The notes: a model not told the origin generated them from the sequence alone. Counted from the stretch's first letter, positions 1 through 9,849 are shown. The stretch: DNA of 64,000 nucleotides from Geobacteraceae bacterium (GCA_016720395.1 JADKKR010000007.1:127080-191079); one strand, 5' to 3'. A program made the numbers and translations.

Positions 1-122
1 TACGAACCTGAAGCCCGTCTGTCATCGAGGGTCCTCGCTTCGCCTGAACCCGCAAGAGTTGCGGCCGACGCTGTACCGGCACATAGCGCCAGCAGCATGA
101 CTATTGTAAGAAAACGCATCAT
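1..122 (-). CDS. Partial secreted protein, N-terminus only
   Basis: Only the first 40 codons are inside the window; the gene runs off the left edge. It starts ATG at 122 (a tandem ATG-ATG) with a GGAG Shine-Dalgarno about 10 bases upstream. The peptide has a clear signal sequence: short basic start (MMRF), a hydrophobic core rich in Leu/Val/Ala, and an AxA-type cleavage region (TASAA) around residue 20. It lies downstream of the Wzi-like gene on the same strand with a 66-bp gap, so it is probably in the polysaccharide operon. A periplasmic or outer membrane function is likely; the family cannot be recognised from this fragment. Confidence 0.6.
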   Translation of the reverse strand, partial: MMRFLTIVMLLALCAGTASAATLAGSGEARTLDDRRASGS

Positions 123-188
123 AGTACAAAAACTCCTTGTTTCCGGGTACGCGATTATGAAAAACAATACAGAAAATACCCTGCCCGG

Positions 189-2144
189 TCAATATCGATA
201 GCGCAGTTCAAACAGTACCAGCTGGTTTGTCCGACTGACACCTTCCACCAGGTTCATGTTGGTAACTTTTTCGATACCATACAGCAGCTTGCCGTCAACA
301 TCACCATGGAGCGGCAGCTGCCAGGAAATCCGGCCGGCATCTTTATGCTCCATGGCCTGCAGAGTGCCATTGACCGGATCGTAATTGCCGGCACTATCTA
401 CCTTCACCCGCCCCTCCTGGCCCCGGTCGGTATGGTAGTACTCCAGTGCCGCAACATTGCGGGCAGAAAATGAGTGGCTGTAACGGACATAGAAATCCTG
501 CGTGCCGCCCCCGCCCTGTGAATGACCCGGAGGCATGTTATTATTCGTATAGCCGCGAGGGAATTTGCCGTCCGTATACAACGTTATGCCACCCCAGAAG
601 AACTCGAAGCGTAGATCGTCACGACAGGAGGACGTCAGACAGGGGACATAGATACCTGCCAGATAACTCTCCACGATTGGCCAGAACGTCGCCGAATCCT
701 CACCGACATATTCGCCGTATACCTCGGTGTTGCGCAGCCAGGGGATACGAAAGCGAAGATCGATGCCGGCAATCGAGTTACTGTGATTGGTGTTTCCACC
801 ACCAAATATCTCGTCCTGGAGGGTGGTCGATCCGGAAAAACCGGGTCCGCCCTGCTGGCGAACGAAGTTGATGCCATACTCGAACCAGTTGTAAGGTTTC
901 ACCGCCAGCTTGACACCAATAAAATAAGGTTGGCGATAATCAGAGGTGCCCGCATCGGTTTCGTCAAACCGTGACACGACAAGGGCATATTTAACATCTC
1001 CAATCCAGCGTTTCACCCAGGCCACATCCAGCGGTTCCGGGCTTGAGAGCTTTATCTGATCGAAATTCTGGGCGTTGCTGGACCGGTTCCAGCACACCGG
1101 TAACCATGTCGCTCACATATGCCTCGCCGCCCCAGCGCAGTTCACCGTTACTGCCGCTGCGGTAGACAAGCCCGTTGTTATTTTCAACCAGCGGGGTGCC
1201 CTCGGTCCCGGATGTATACAACAGACCGGAGTTCGTGAGATTTCCGCCGATAAAGCCAAAAGCAGGTTTGGCACTTATATAACCGGGCCGACGATAGTTT
1301 CTCGGCTCACCATCCAGATAGACGTAACTCGTCCGCAGGGAGGAAACCGGGTTGTAGTCGAACAACGGAGGATTTTTGTCAGGATTCTCCCGAAGATACA
1401 CTTCGCGCGGCACCGCCTCGCGGGTCCTCTTGATCAACTGCATGGCGAAGGCCGGTGCAGCAGTATCCTGTGCAGCACTGTTCTTTGTCGCCTCCAGAAC
1501 GAGTCGGGCAGCCTCAGCCTTTGAATAGGGGCGCAGCCCCCTGATATCAGAGGTAATCAATCCCATACCGGCCAGTTTTTCAAGGTAGCCGTAGACCGGA
1601 CTGCCCAGGGGGATATTGGCAGAGGAGACGGTTCGCCGGGGTGCAGCCTGTTTTCCGTCGACCGCTGCATACATTTCGAGGTTCTCCCGCTGAAAAGCTT
1701 CGGGTGGCAGCAGTTCGCGGGTTTTCGTCACCAGGTCCCTGGCTGTGGCCAGTTTGGCCGGGTCCGGTTTTTGCGGGGGGATGAACCGCAACAACGACGC
1801 AGACCAGGCCGGTTCGGCTTTTTCCTGCGCTGCAATACTGCTGTCCGCTTCAAGGACCAGACGTGCAGCATAGCTGGTGCTGAACGGCCTGCTGCCCTTG
1901 ACATCACGGGAGATCAAGCCGAAGCCGGCCAGTTTTTCCAGATAGTCATATACCGGGCTGTCGAGCGGCACGAGCGCCTTTGCAGATGATCCGGTAGTAT
2001 CCGGGGAAGTCGCGGGGTTTGCATCTGCCGGTCTGCACACACAAGGATAACCAGCAACAGTATCAAGCCCAGGACGGTCGCAATCTTCCTTGCCCGTCCG
2101 GCATCACCCCGACCGGGAGTGAATTCATTCTTTAGCACTGACAT
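189..2144 (-). pseudogene. Wzi-like capsule-assembly outer membrane protein, reading frame broken twice
   Basis: Three same-strand frames together make one protein. Frame 1 starts ATG 2144 with a hydrophobic signal segment. At about 2035, in a TGTGTGTG run, the frame shifts, after which an ADA-type cleavage site precedes two copies of a roughly 45-residue repeat (PLGSPVYGYLEKLAG and PLDSPVYDYLEKLAG). These lead into beta-barrel-like sequence. At about 1075 it shifts again into the C-terminal half, which has the SSNAQ/IKLSSPEP and aromatic barrel-strand features of the Wzi capsule-assembly family and ends in FELRYRY, an outer membrane-type C-terminal aromatic. Some sequence seems to be missing at the second junction. 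Wzi proteins hold capsule or EPS at the outer membrane, which fits the locus. Either a real pseudogene or sequence errors. Confidence 0.7.
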
Positions 2145-2178
2145 GAGCCTCGATCTTTTCCTTTCACAGAAAGCACAA

Positions 2179-3618
2179 TCATATAATCCGGGACGGCGCT
2201 CGCTCATCTCGCACCTGTCCCGCCGCCAGGACCACCCAGATAGTCCTGCAGATCAGCTTGATATCCAGCCACAGCGACCATTGTTCGATATATGCAATGT
2301 CCAGCCGCGCTACTTCGTCAAAATCCTGGATTTTATTCCGGCCGCTCACCTGCCACAGTCCGGTAATCCCGGGTTTGATGCAGATCCGCTTTCGATGCCA
2401 GTTCTGATAGGCTTCGACCTCGTCCGGTGTCGGCGGCCGCGTACCGACCAGGCTCATCTCTCCCGACAGCACATTCCAGAACTGGGGCAGTTCATCCATG
2501 CTCGTCTTACGGAGAAACCGGCCGACCCTGGTAATCCGGGGGTCGTCCTTGACCTTGAACATGGCCCCCTGCATCTCGTTCCGATCCATGAGATCCTTTT
2601 TATGCTCCTCGGCATCGACACGCATGGAGCGGAATTTCCAGCAGGTGAAGCTGCGTCCGTTTTCCCCGACACGTTTCTGACTGAAAAAGAGCGGGCCCGA
2701 TGATTCGAGCTTGATCGCCAGCGCGATAAAAGGAAACAGAAGAGCCGTGATGACAAGGCCGACCACGGCGCCCAGAATATCCAGGCAGCGCTTCAGGAAA
2801 AGCTGTCCGGCGTCGAAGGCTTTGCAGTGGTAGGTCAGGATGGGGATGTCGTTATGGAACATCGTGAGTTCCTTGCGCGCAGCAGGCACGTCGTACAGAT
2901 CTATCACCATGCGCACGACGACCCCCATCTCCTGGAGTACCGACAGAGAATTATCGACAAGCGCAAGGGACTCCCGCGGGAGAGAAAAAATCACCTCGTC
3001 AATCATATTCCGCTTGCAGATATCGATAAGCTCGTCGAAACCACCCAGTCGGGGGCAGTCGGGAATGCCGGGCTCATCACCACTGGCCGGCGGACCAACG
3101 ATGCCGGCGATGACCAGTCCCCAGTCGGCATGTTCCATGATGATGTGCGCAAACTTGGCCGCCCGCTCACCGGAACCGACGATCAGGATATGCCTGCTGT
3201 TGTATCCCCTGCGGCGGAGATAGCGGAGCAGCAGTTTTACCAGCCCCTTTGCGGCTGCCATCAGTACCAGGGAACAGGCGAAGAATGTCACCATGTAGAT
3301 CCTGCTGAACTCTCCCGAATGCAGGAGAAACGCACAGGACGTCGTAATGATGCCGCCGATCAGGTGAACTTTGAGAAGGTCCATAACAAGGCTGGCAAAC
3401 GACTTGGTACGCATGGAGTCATAAATTCCGAAATAACCCAGCAGGAACAGCATCACCGGGAGGACAACCACCAGTATCCAGGTGTAATCAAGGAATTCTG
3501 CCAGCCGCCTTGAAAAACTCTGCACCAGTTCATACGACAGCACCAGCGCCACAATTATCATGGCGCCGTCAATCGTTATTGAAATTCTGTTCAGTAATTT
3601 TGCCTGCTGTTTAAGCAT
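2179..3618 (-). CDS. Undecaprenyl-phosphate sugar-1-phosphate transferase (WbaP/WcaJ-type initiating enzyme)
   Basis: 479 residues. The N-terminal third holds about four membrane helices, then a Rossmann-like central domain (ILIVGSGERAAKFA near residue 145), another membrane segment near 285, and a C-terminal bacterial sugar transferase domain with the hallmark stretches KRVGENG, WKFRSMRVDAE, DELPQFWNVL, SLVGTRPP and GITGLWQVSGR. The family transfers a sugar-1-phosphate from a nucleotide sugar to undecaprenyl phosphate at the inner membrane, the first step of repeat-unit assembly. It overlaps the upstream WcaI-like gene by 8 bases and is followed 34 bases later by the Wzi-like gene, so the three are likely co-transcribed. 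Sugar specificity cannot be read from sequence. Confidence 0.92.
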   Translation of the reverse strand: MLKQQAKLLNRISITIDGAMIIVALVLSYELVQSFSRRLAEFLDYTWILVVVLPVMLFLLGYFGIYDSMRTKSFASLVMDLLKVHLIGGIITTSCAFLLHSGEFSRIYMVTFFACSLVLMAAAKGLVKLLLRYLRRRGYNSRHILIVGSGERAAKFAHIIMEHADWGLVIAGIVGPPASGDEPGIPDCPRLGGFDELIDICKRNMIDEVIFSLPRESLALVDNSLSVLQEMGVVVRMVIDLYDVPAARKELTMFHNDIPILTYHCKAFDAGQLFLKRCLDILGAVVGLVITALLFPFIALAIKLESSGPLFFSQKRVGENGRSFTCWKFRSMRVDAEEHKKDLMDRNEMQGAMFKVKDDPRITRVGRFLRKTSMDELPQFWNVLSGEMSLVGTRPPTPDEVEAYQNWHRKRICIKPGITGLWQVSGRNKIQDFDEVARLDIAYIEQWSLWLDIKLICRTIWVVLAAGQVRDERAPSRII

Positions 3619-4849
3619 GTGAACTGCCGCCGGATAAATTTACCAGTGAATTTTCAAACGTTGTCAGCACGTTTTCCCTGTCCCACTGCTCCACACAGAT
3701 GGACCGTGCTGCAGCCCCAAGTCTGCCGCGCAGGTCGGCGCTGCCCGCCAGCATCTGCAGAGCGTCCGCAAGGCCCCGGGCATCTCCGGGTTTCGTGACA
3801 ATACCGCACCGGCTGACGACACAGCCCAGTTCGGAGCCTGCGTCTGCCGTAGCAACGACAGGCCGGCCACTGGCCAGCATGCCGAGCAGCTTGGATGGCA
3901 TCACCAGACAGGCAACATCCGGACGTTGCGGAAGCACATGGATGTCAGCCAGGTTAAGCAGTTCGTTCAGGCGCTCTGCCGGCTGAAGCGGGGTGAAGCG
4001 GATATGGCCGAGCCCTCCCGCCGAAACCTCGAGCCGTTTCCGGGCAGCGCCGTCTCCGCTCAGGACAAAACATATCCTGCTGTCGTGCGCCAGGATTCTG
4101 GCAGCATCCACGACAACTTCCAGACCCTGTTTTTCTCCCATATTGCCGGAATACAGGACAACAATCGCATCGCGGTCAATCCCCCATTCAGCCCGCAACG
4201 GATTGAGCGACTGCAACGGGTAGATAGTAGCAGAGTCGACCCAGTTAGGAAAAATATGAGAAAAATCAATAGGTACACCTTTTTGGCGGACATTGTCAAG
4301 CATGCTGGCTGATATGGTCGACACCCGATCGAAGCGTTTCATAATCAAGCGCTCAGCGGCACTGATCATCCGCTTCAGCAGACCGGAGCGGACAAGACCG
4401 AGAGAAAAGGCGGCATCAATTTCCAGGTCCTGGATATGGAGCCAGGCACGGGAGCCTGCCAAGCGGGCAGCGACCAACGCCGCGGGTGTACAGAAAAAGG
4501 CCGGTTCGAGCACGAACACGGCCTGCGGTCGCCATGAAACAGAAGATGCAATAACAACGGGGAGACTGCTGAATGCAAAAGAGAGCAGGTGGAGGATACG
4601 TCGGATGCCTGACTGGCGGGAGGGCACCCAGAGCGGGCAGCGCAGGACGGTGACACCGTTCAGCATTTCCCGGGAATAGCGCCGCGCTGAATAGCCTTCC
4701 GCAATACGCCAGGAGGGGTAGTACGGTGGGGCGCAAACGACCCGTACCTCGTGGCCGCGGGTCACCAGCCATTCCGCCATCTCGCCGGAATACTTGCCGA
4801 TACCGGTCAGTTCGGGGGCGTAGTTGATGCCATAGATCAGGATGCGCAC
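3611..4849 (-). CDS. WcaI-like GT4 glycosyltransferase
   Basis: About 412 residues from a GTG at 4849, placed two bases after the upstream stop codon. This start gives the N-terminus M(V)RILIYGINYAPELTGIGK, which matches where WcaI/colanic-acid GT4 enzymes begin; an in-frame ATG at 4903 would add 18 residues that overlap the upstream gene. The glycine-rich N-terminal donor/acceptor fold is followed by a C-terminal GT-B half with VVLYSGNMGEKQG, VCLSGDG-like strand and the donor loop VMPSKLLGMLASGRPV. Predicted to add a sugar to a lipid-linked intermediate on the cytoplasmic face. Part of the same operon as the initiating transferase. Confidence 0.85.
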   Translation of the reverse strand: MRILIYGINYAPELTGIGKYSGEMAEWLVTRGHEVRVVCAPPYYPSWRIAEGYSARRYSREMLNGVTVLRCPLWVPSRQSGIRRILHLLSFAFSSLPVVIASSVSWRPQAVFVLEPAFFCTPAALVAARLAGSRAWLHIQDLEIDAAFSLGLVRSGLLKRMISAAERLIMKRFDRVSTISASMLDNVRQKGVPIDFSHIFPNWVDSATIYPLQSLNPLRAEWGIDRDAIVVLYSGNMGEKQGLEVVVDAARILAHDSRICFVLSGDGAARKRLEVSAGGLGHIRFTPLQPAERLNELLNLADIHVLPQRPDVACLVMPSKLLGMLASGRPVVATADAGSELGCVVSRCGIVTKPGDARGLADALQMLAGSADLRGRLGAAARSICVEQWDRENVLTTFENSLVNLSGGSSHA

Positions 4850-4850
4850 T

Positions 4851-5681
4851 TCATTCCGTTTTTCTCTGATCACACGCACAATATTCACGTGTTTTGAGTA
4901 CAATCATGTATTCGTATATCGATTGTAGAATTGAGTAGGTCAATCCAGCCTTCCCATCAAGAAAACCGAATTTTGCAACATACAATAATATAAATTTACA
5001 CAATGGTCGTGCCGGTAACCTGTAAAACAGCTCTTTCTGATGAAATCTTCTTATACTGAAGTCACGCTCAAAGAAGGCCTTTAAAATAGAAAAATCCGGG
5101 TTCTTCCTGCGATTTTCGATAATTTGCTGTGCCTCAAAGGCACTGTAAGAGTTATGACGATCCAGCCACTGGCCAATCCCCTTGCTGAAAGGGAAGTGGT
5201 CCAGATAACCTTCGACCTGCCCCACGGGCCCGTCTGCAATAGACACGGGGTTTACCAATCGCTCATAACGCATTTTATGCGGTCTGAACAGTCTCATATA
5301 ATACGGTGAAGCCTGGACATGACGTAACCATTGTCCCAGAAAGAAATCCCTGCGCTGCACACGAAACGCGACATTATCTCCGGCGCTCTTGACTGTTTCC
5401 TGAATTGTGCGAGCCAGCTCTGGTGTCATACGCTCGTCTGCATCTATGTAAAAGACCCACGGGTGCTTGAAGCTGATGTTTTGCAAGCCCCAGTTTTGAT
5501 GAGCAGCCCAGTTATCAAAAACTCGCCTGGTAACCGTGGCACCAGCTTCCTCTGCAATTTCTATTGTCTTATCCGTACTGAACGAATCAAACACCTGAAT
5601 ATCATCGCTCCAGGCCACAGACTTAAGGCAGTCCGGGAGATCCTGCTGTTCGTTTTTTGTTAAAATAAGTATTGATATCAT
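4851..5681 (-). CDS. GT2 glycosyltransferase (WaaE-like)
   Basis: 276 residues. It begins with the GT-A signature MISILILTKNEQQDLPDCL, has the first Asp-containing strand (DDIQVFDSFSTDKT) and the DXD-like metal-binding motif in WVFYIDADERM near residue 100. The C-terminal region (RRFHQKELFYRLPARPL, then a hydrophobic stretch) is like the lipopolysaccharide core glucosyltransferase WaaE subgroup, which often ends in membrane-associated helices. It sits between a methyltransferase gene and the WcaI-like gene. The RBS region and ATG at 5681 are consistent with the conserved N-terminus. Base composition here is more AT-rich than the downstream housekeeping genes. Confidence 0.85.
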   Translation of the reverse strand: MISILILTKNEQQDLPDCLKSVAWSDDIQVFDSFSTDKTIEIAEEAGATVTRRVFDNWAAHQNWGLQNISFKHPWVFYIDADERMTPELARTIQETVKSAGDNVAFRVQRRDFFLGQWLRHVQASPYYMRLFRPHKMRYERLVNPVSIADGPVGQVEGYLDHFPFSKGIGQWLDRHNSYSAFEAQQIIENRRKNPDFSILKAFFERDFSIRRFHQKELFYRLPARPLCKFILLYVAKFGFLDGKAGLTYSILQSIYEYMIVLKTREYCACDQRKTE

Positions 5682-5721
5682 GGTGTAATTCAGCTCGATG
5701 TCAGGAAATTAGATGATTGTT

Positions 5722-6663
5722 TCAGCATTTTCTTGCAAGTAAAAACATTTGAGTACCTTCAAGATTATCGTGTCCCTGACATTGTACCCATAGCTTATTC
5801 AACAGAAAACGGAGCCGGAATAATTTGTAGGTTCCGTGCACTTCAAATTCAAGCATTTCTGACAAGTTGAAAGAATCTTTTAACGATTTTTCCCTACCGA
5901 GAACCCTTTGAGAAAAATGTTTCAAGAGAAACTCCCAGGGGGTATACGAAAATCGCTTTACTATATCGAAACCTGTCTCAGTGACAATTCGCTCAAACGT
6001 ACGTGCCCCGAAATGACTGACATGAGTATGCGGTATCCATTTTGGAAAACCTGCACCCATTGACTTCACCAGATCACTATCAAAATTGTCCGTCATTATA
6101 AGCAGATAACCATCCTTTTTCAGTACGTCTCGTAACTCATTTAAAAATAAACGCGGTTCAGGAATGTGTTCCAACACTTCAAACGATGCCACAATATCAA
6201 ACGATTCCTCAGGGAAACCGATCGTATTAAGTGGCGCATCATGAATTTCCAGACCCAACCGGTCCCGGCCGTATTCTGCTTCCTGCTTAGAGAGCTCAAC
6301 ACCTGTTGCCTGGAGATTTGAACCATTTACTATTTTATTCAAGAAAAACCCGTAACCTGTTCCAACATCCAAAAGTCGACCGGGCGTGGAGAGATCAAGC
6401 ATCTTCGATAGTACCCGAAAATTTATTTCTGCATTGACTCGCTGCCCCTGGAGTTGTCGCAAACTCCCGAATCCATCGACATAATACTTAGACAACACCT
6501 CACGGGACATTAAGCGGGATGAAAACATAAAATTACAGTCCTGACAGCAAACTACAGGGATATCAGGGAAATCGATATGTTTTTCAGAATTAATGGAACC
6601 GCAGAGAGGGCATTTACCACGCTCGATAAAATCTGACGATTTAACTAAAGACATTTTCCCCAC
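5722..6663 (-). CDS. SAM-dependent methyltransferase with N-terminal zinc-ribbon-like motif
   Basis: 313 residues. An N-terminal four-cysteine motif (CPLCGSINSEKH... then CCQDC, about residues 18-43) suggests a small metal-binding module, common in glycan-locus methyltransferases. The Rossmann domain follows: motif I LLDVGTGYGFFLNKI around residue 95, then FDIVASFEVLEHIPEP and a KKDGYLLIMTDNF strand, typical of class I (Methyltransf_23-like) enzymes. It probably methylates a sugar or nucleotide sugar in polysaccharide synthesis; the substrate is unknown. It is preceded by a 95-bp gap with no gene. Confidence 0.82.
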   Translation of the reverse strand: MGKMSLVKSSDFIERGKCPLCGSINSEKHIDFPDIPVVCCQDCNFMFSSRLMSREVLSKYYVDGFGSLRQLQGQRVNAEINFRVLSKMLDLSTPGRLLDVGTGYGFFLNKIVNGSNLQATGVELSKQEAEYGRDRLGLEIHDAPLNTIGFPEESFDIVASFEVLEHIPEPRLFLNELRDVLKKDGYLLIMTDNFDSDLVKSMGAGFPKWIPHTHVSHFGARTFERIVTETGFDIVKRFSYTPWEFLLKHFSQRVLGREKSLKDSFNLSEMLEFEVHGTYKLFRLRFLLNKLWVQCQGHDNLEGTQMFLLARKC

Positions 6664-6758
6664 ATCCCTATCTGAATAAACCGCGTTGATTCTTATCGGT
6701 TACAAGTTACATTTTCTTATTCTTATTTTCTTAACCGGTTTAGCACCCCAATCAAAGG

Positions 6759-7403
6759 TCATTCCTTTTGACCTGATAAAATCATCGATTTTGCAAATGC
6801 GGGTATTCTTCCTACGGTTTCATATCGAATATTTTTTAGTTTGAATTCTTCGAAAAGCTTTGTAAGCGTTCCCAGGGAAAAAAACTTGATGTGGCCGTAA
6901 TCACGCAATGGATGCCAATGGCGGTCAAAACTGTTAGTCAGGGCCAAAGCCACATTCTTCAGATACCCGTGATATGGTGCCGATACGATAAGAATTCCAT
7001 TTGGTTTCAGGGCATTCAAAGCGTTTTCCATCAACTTTCTCGGCAACAGCAGGTGTTCGATAACTTCTGTCGAAATTACTGCATCATAAGCGGATAGGTG
7101 TTCCTCCGGCAACGGTAGTCCAAGATCTTGCTGAAAAAACAATACATCAGGAAACTGTTTCATTGCCAGTTCAATACCGGACTGACTGTAGTCACAGCCC
7201 GTTACTTCGTACCCCTGTTTAGCTAAATATCCTGCAATATATCCATTACCACACCCTAAATCGAGAATCTTTCTTATGCCATGCTTTTGCAGCAGGCGAT
7301 CAATCGAGGGGATAATATACAGATTTGCATCTGATGGTCCGGCACCATCCCAGATAAACTCTTGAGAGGCAAGTGAGATGTCTCGATCCGTTTTAGAGAC
7401 CAT
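6759..7403 (-). CDS. SAM-dependent methyltransferase
   Basis: About 214 residues from ATG 7403, which has AAGG seven bases upstream and overlaps the end of the preceding acetyltransferase gene by 11 bases. Longer in-frame starts at 7454 and 7493 exist but would overlap that gene more deeply. Motif I is ILDLGCGNGYIAGYLAKQGY, followed by VTGCDYSQSGIELA and AVISTEVIEHLLLPRKL, a UbiG/Methyltransf_11-like arrangement. Likely acts on a sugar or a lipid-linked glycan of the locus; no specific substrate can be assigned. Translational coupling to the acetyltransferase suggests the two modifications are expressed together. Confidence 0.82.
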   Translation of the reverse strand: MVSKTDRDISLASQEFIWDGAGPSDANLYIIPSIDRLLQKHGIRKILDLGCGNGYIAGYLAKQGYEVTGCDYSQSGIELAMKQFPDVLFFQQDLGLPLPEEHLSAYDAVISTEVIEHLLLPRKLMENALNALKPNGILIVSAPYHGYLKNVALALTNSFDRHWHPLRDYGHIKFFSLGTLTKLFEEFKLKNIRYETVGRIPAFAKSMILSGQKE

Positions 7404-7950
7404 CGAAACCTTCGTGTTTTCTATTTTTAAGTTTTCTCGCCGGGATTCCCCCATAAATGCTCCAAGGCTCCAGATCCTTTGTTGCCACGGCACCCAATCC
7501 TAGAATAGCACCTTTTCCCAAAGTTATGCCGGGCTGCACGGTAGCCCTGGCACAGACCCATGAATAGGCTTCCAATGTAATCGGCGCTGATATCAGAGGA
7601 AAATTTGGATCTTCATGATCATGTGTCGCTCCGCACAAATACGCCTGTTGAGAAACAATACAATGCGATCCAAGTGTTATCTGGCTTGGGTTATAAATGA
7701 TCGCGCCGTCAGCCACAGCAACCACATCCTCGCACACCAGATTCCAGGGTGCCCAGACCTCTGATTTTGGATAAACAGCACAACCACTCCCTATCCTGGC
7801 CCCAAAGCATCTCAGCAAAAATACGCGCCACCGGTGAAAAGGGCGAGGAGATGGTCGAAACAGCGCTGCATAGACAATGCCCCACACAAATCGGGCAATT
7901 CGATTGCTTACACTGAATGCCGGAATTAAATAAGCGTCCTTATTTGCCAT
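7393..7950 (-). CDS. WcaF-like hexapeptide-repeat O-acetyltransferase
   Basis: 185 residues. After a short amphipathic N-terminus (residues 15-35, RIARFVWGIVYAALFRP) there is a left-handed beta helix of hexapeptide repeats (IGSGCAVYPKSEVWAPWNLVCEDVV onward) with the LCGATHDHEDP loop that carries the expected catalytic His. Colanic-acid WcaF-type enzymes have the same layout. The family transfers acetyl from acetyl-CoA to a sugar hydroxyl. It is directly followed by, and overlaps, a methyltransferase gene. ATG at 7950 follows a TCTCCT-complement (AGGAGA) ribosome site. Confidence 0.85.
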   Translation of the reverse strand: MANKDAYLIPAFSVSNRIARFVWGIVYAALFRPSPRPFHRWRVFLLRCFGARIGSGCAVYPKSEVWAPWNLVCEDVVAVADGAIIYNPSQITLGSHCIVSQQAYLCGATHDHEDPNFPLISAPITLEAYSWVCARATVQPGITLGKGAILGLGAVATKDLEPWSIYGGIPARKLKNRKHEGFDGL

Positions 7951-7992
7951 GCTATTTTTCTCCTATTTCTGAAAAACAACTGCACATAGGGA

Positions 7993-9159
7993 TCACGATT
8001 TGCCTTGCGTATCGCTCCGTACGAGATCAATAAGATTCTGGGCGGCGCGGCTCATTTCAAAACGCGACTCGAAACAGGCAAGCGCCTTTTTTCGCATCTC
8101 GACGTGTGACCGGGTATCCATATCCAGCCACCTCTCAAACAATTCAATCGTGCCATCAAGCGTATCTTCTGCGATGATCCCGGCATTATCCTCCTGCACC
8201 TCACGCCAGATATTGACCTTGTCTGAAATCAAGACCGGTAAACTGCACGACAGCGCTTCGGCCACAACGATACCAAAATTTTCCTGGTGAGACGGCAGTA
8301 CAAAGGCCTCTGCTGAGTGATAGGCCCCCCACTTCATGTCACCGGTTATCATACCGGTCCAGGTTATTCGATCCTCGATACCCAGCCTTTGACTGAGCAC
8401 GACCAATTCCTTCTGCCAACCGGTTTGATTCGGTCCGGCAACCACTAGGTGCAGCGCCCTGTCTTTGCCCGCCACACGGGCAAAGGCCTCAAGCAGCAGA
8501 TCACACCCTTTTTTCTCATGTATGCGGCTGAGGAACAGGAACAACCGTTTCTCAGCCAATTCGGGAAATTCGGATAAAAATGCTTTTCGCTGCTTGACCG
8601 CATCTCCAGACGATCTCGACGTGCCATATCCCACGACCATCTCGTTACACTTGTAGGGCCAGAACGACTGACGGGCCAGAATCCGCTCTTCTTCACAGGT
8701 AAAGAGCACGGCCTTGGCGTCACGCAGCACCAAGTACTCGCGCCAGAACCAATAAAGCATTTTTTTCAGGTGTTTGAGTGGATAGGCACGTTTGAACCAC
8801 GGATCAAGCATGCCGTGACTAAACACATAATACGGGGTTTTCGTGCCCGCCAAAACTTTCCATGCTGCACATCCGGGGTACTGCCACAATCCGTTCACAA
8901 TCACCGCATCGAAGCGACCGGCGTTTGCCTGCAACCAAGGGACCAGATTTTGCGAGTAGCAATAGCTGAGCATTGCTGGTCCCAAGGCGTGGGTAGGAAC
9001 CCTGACTGCATCAAGCCAGGGAGAGTTGTCAGGGGCATCAAGCACCGCAATCTCAGACTCGATACCAAGAGTGATATAACTGTCTACGATACGGTTCAGG
9101 CCCTCTATCGGTCCGCCGTAGATGGGATTCATCGTAGGAATTAAATGAAGGATTTTCAT
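7993..9159 (-). CDS. GT4 glycosyltransferase
   Basis: 388 residues. The N-terminus MKILHLIPTMNPIYGGPIEG carries the glycine-rich loop of GT-B enzymes. The C-terminal domain has LFLSRIHEKKGCDLLLEAF, VVAGPNQTGW and the EX7E-like SHQENFGIVVAEALSC motif around residue 290, all typical of GT4 retaining glycosyltransferases. It acts presumably on the cytoplasmic face in assembly of the repeat unit. It lies between two hexapeptide acyltransferase genes on the same strand with short gaps, consistent with one operon. Donor and acceptor are unknown. Confidence 0.88.
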   Translation of the reverse strand: MKILHLIPTMNPIYGGPIEGLNRIVDSYITLGIESEIAVLDAPDNSPWLDAVRVPTHALGPAMLSYCYSQNLVPWLQANAGRFDAVIVNGLWQYPGCAAWKVLAGTKTPYYVFSHGMLDPWFKRAYPLKHLKKMLYWFWREYLVLRDAKAVLFTCEEERILARQSFWPYKCNEMVVGYGTSRSSGDAVKQRKAFLSEFPELAEKRLFLFLSRIHEKKGCDLLLEAFARVAGKDRALHLVVAGPNQTGWQKELVVLSQRLGIEDRITWTGMITGDMKWGAYHSAEAFVLPSHQENFGIVVAEALSCSLPVLISDKVNIWREVQEDNAGIIAEDTLDGTIELFERWLDMDTRSHVEMRKKALACFESRFEMSRAAQNLIDLVRSDTQGKS

Positions 9160-9177
9160 AGGTCTATTCTTTGATCG

Positions 9178-9849
9178 TCAGTTCACAAAACCGGTTATAC
9201 GGGTAAAATAGGCGTAATCAGACCCCAGTTTCTTCGTTTTAACAGCGGGAACTCCTGCGTACAGGCAATACTCCTCAGTGTGAGACTTGTTCAGCAGCGA
9301 TTTCGCCCCCAGTACGGAATAGCTCGGAAGAACCGCCCCTCCAAGAAGGACACAATCGGTCCCGACAAAACAGTAGTCCCCGATAGTAATCGGAGCTGAC
9401 GATTGCCTATTTTTCTGAAGATCTATACTGTGTGACAGAACCTGTGACCTGAAACCTGCAAAGGTGGTAAAGCTGCCTATGGTAACCGAGTTGGTACAGT
9501 CAATCAGGTGCCGGTTGGTTACCGCCGAATGCCGGTTCACTACAAGTTGGGGAATCCTGTCAGACTGGTGCGAAAAGAAGGATTTATTGCCAGCGGGGAA
9601 TCCGGATATCCAGTTCAGGTTGCCTACTTTTGAATGCTCACGCAGGATAAGATTGCTGAGGCCTTTGCAGAGCGTCAAATGGCCAATCCGCGACCCGGCT
9701 TCCATCACCAGATTTTCGGGCATGATGAAAGAATAGCCGATCCTGCTTTCCGGGTGAATGGAATAGCCGAAAAGCTTCACCAACGCCAGCCTGCGGATTT
9801 TCCATGGCAGGAACATCAGAACTAATGAGACCAGCAGTCTGCTTTTCAT
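9178..9849 (-). CDS. Hexapeptide-repeat acyltransferase
   Basis: 223 residues. A short hydrophobic N-terminus (residues 5-25) precedes a left-handed beta-helix region: IHPESRIGYSF, MEAGSRIGHLT, HSKVGNLNW, NSVTIGSFTTFAG, APITIGDYCFVGTDCVLLGGAVLPSYSVLGAKSLL. This is the LbetaH acyl/acetyltransferase fold. The HSIDLQKNRQSS stretch after the first coils may supply the catalytic His. ATG 9849 has GAAAGGTG as ribosome site. It begins 22 bases after the restored stop codon (9872) of the upstream GT2 gene. Probably O-acetylates the surface polysaccharide. Confidence 0.8.
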   Translation of the reverse strand: MKSRLLVSLVLMFLPWKIRRLALVKLFGYSIHPESRIGYSFIMPENLVMEAGSRIGHLTLCKGLSNLILREHSKVGNLNWISGFPAGNKSFFSHQSDRIPQLVVNRHSAVTNRHLIDCTNSVTIGSFTTFAGFRSQVLSHSIDLQKNRQSSAPITIGDYCFVGTDCVLLGGAVLPSYSVLGAKSLLNKSHTEEYCLYAGVPAVKTKKLGSDYAYFTRITGFVN

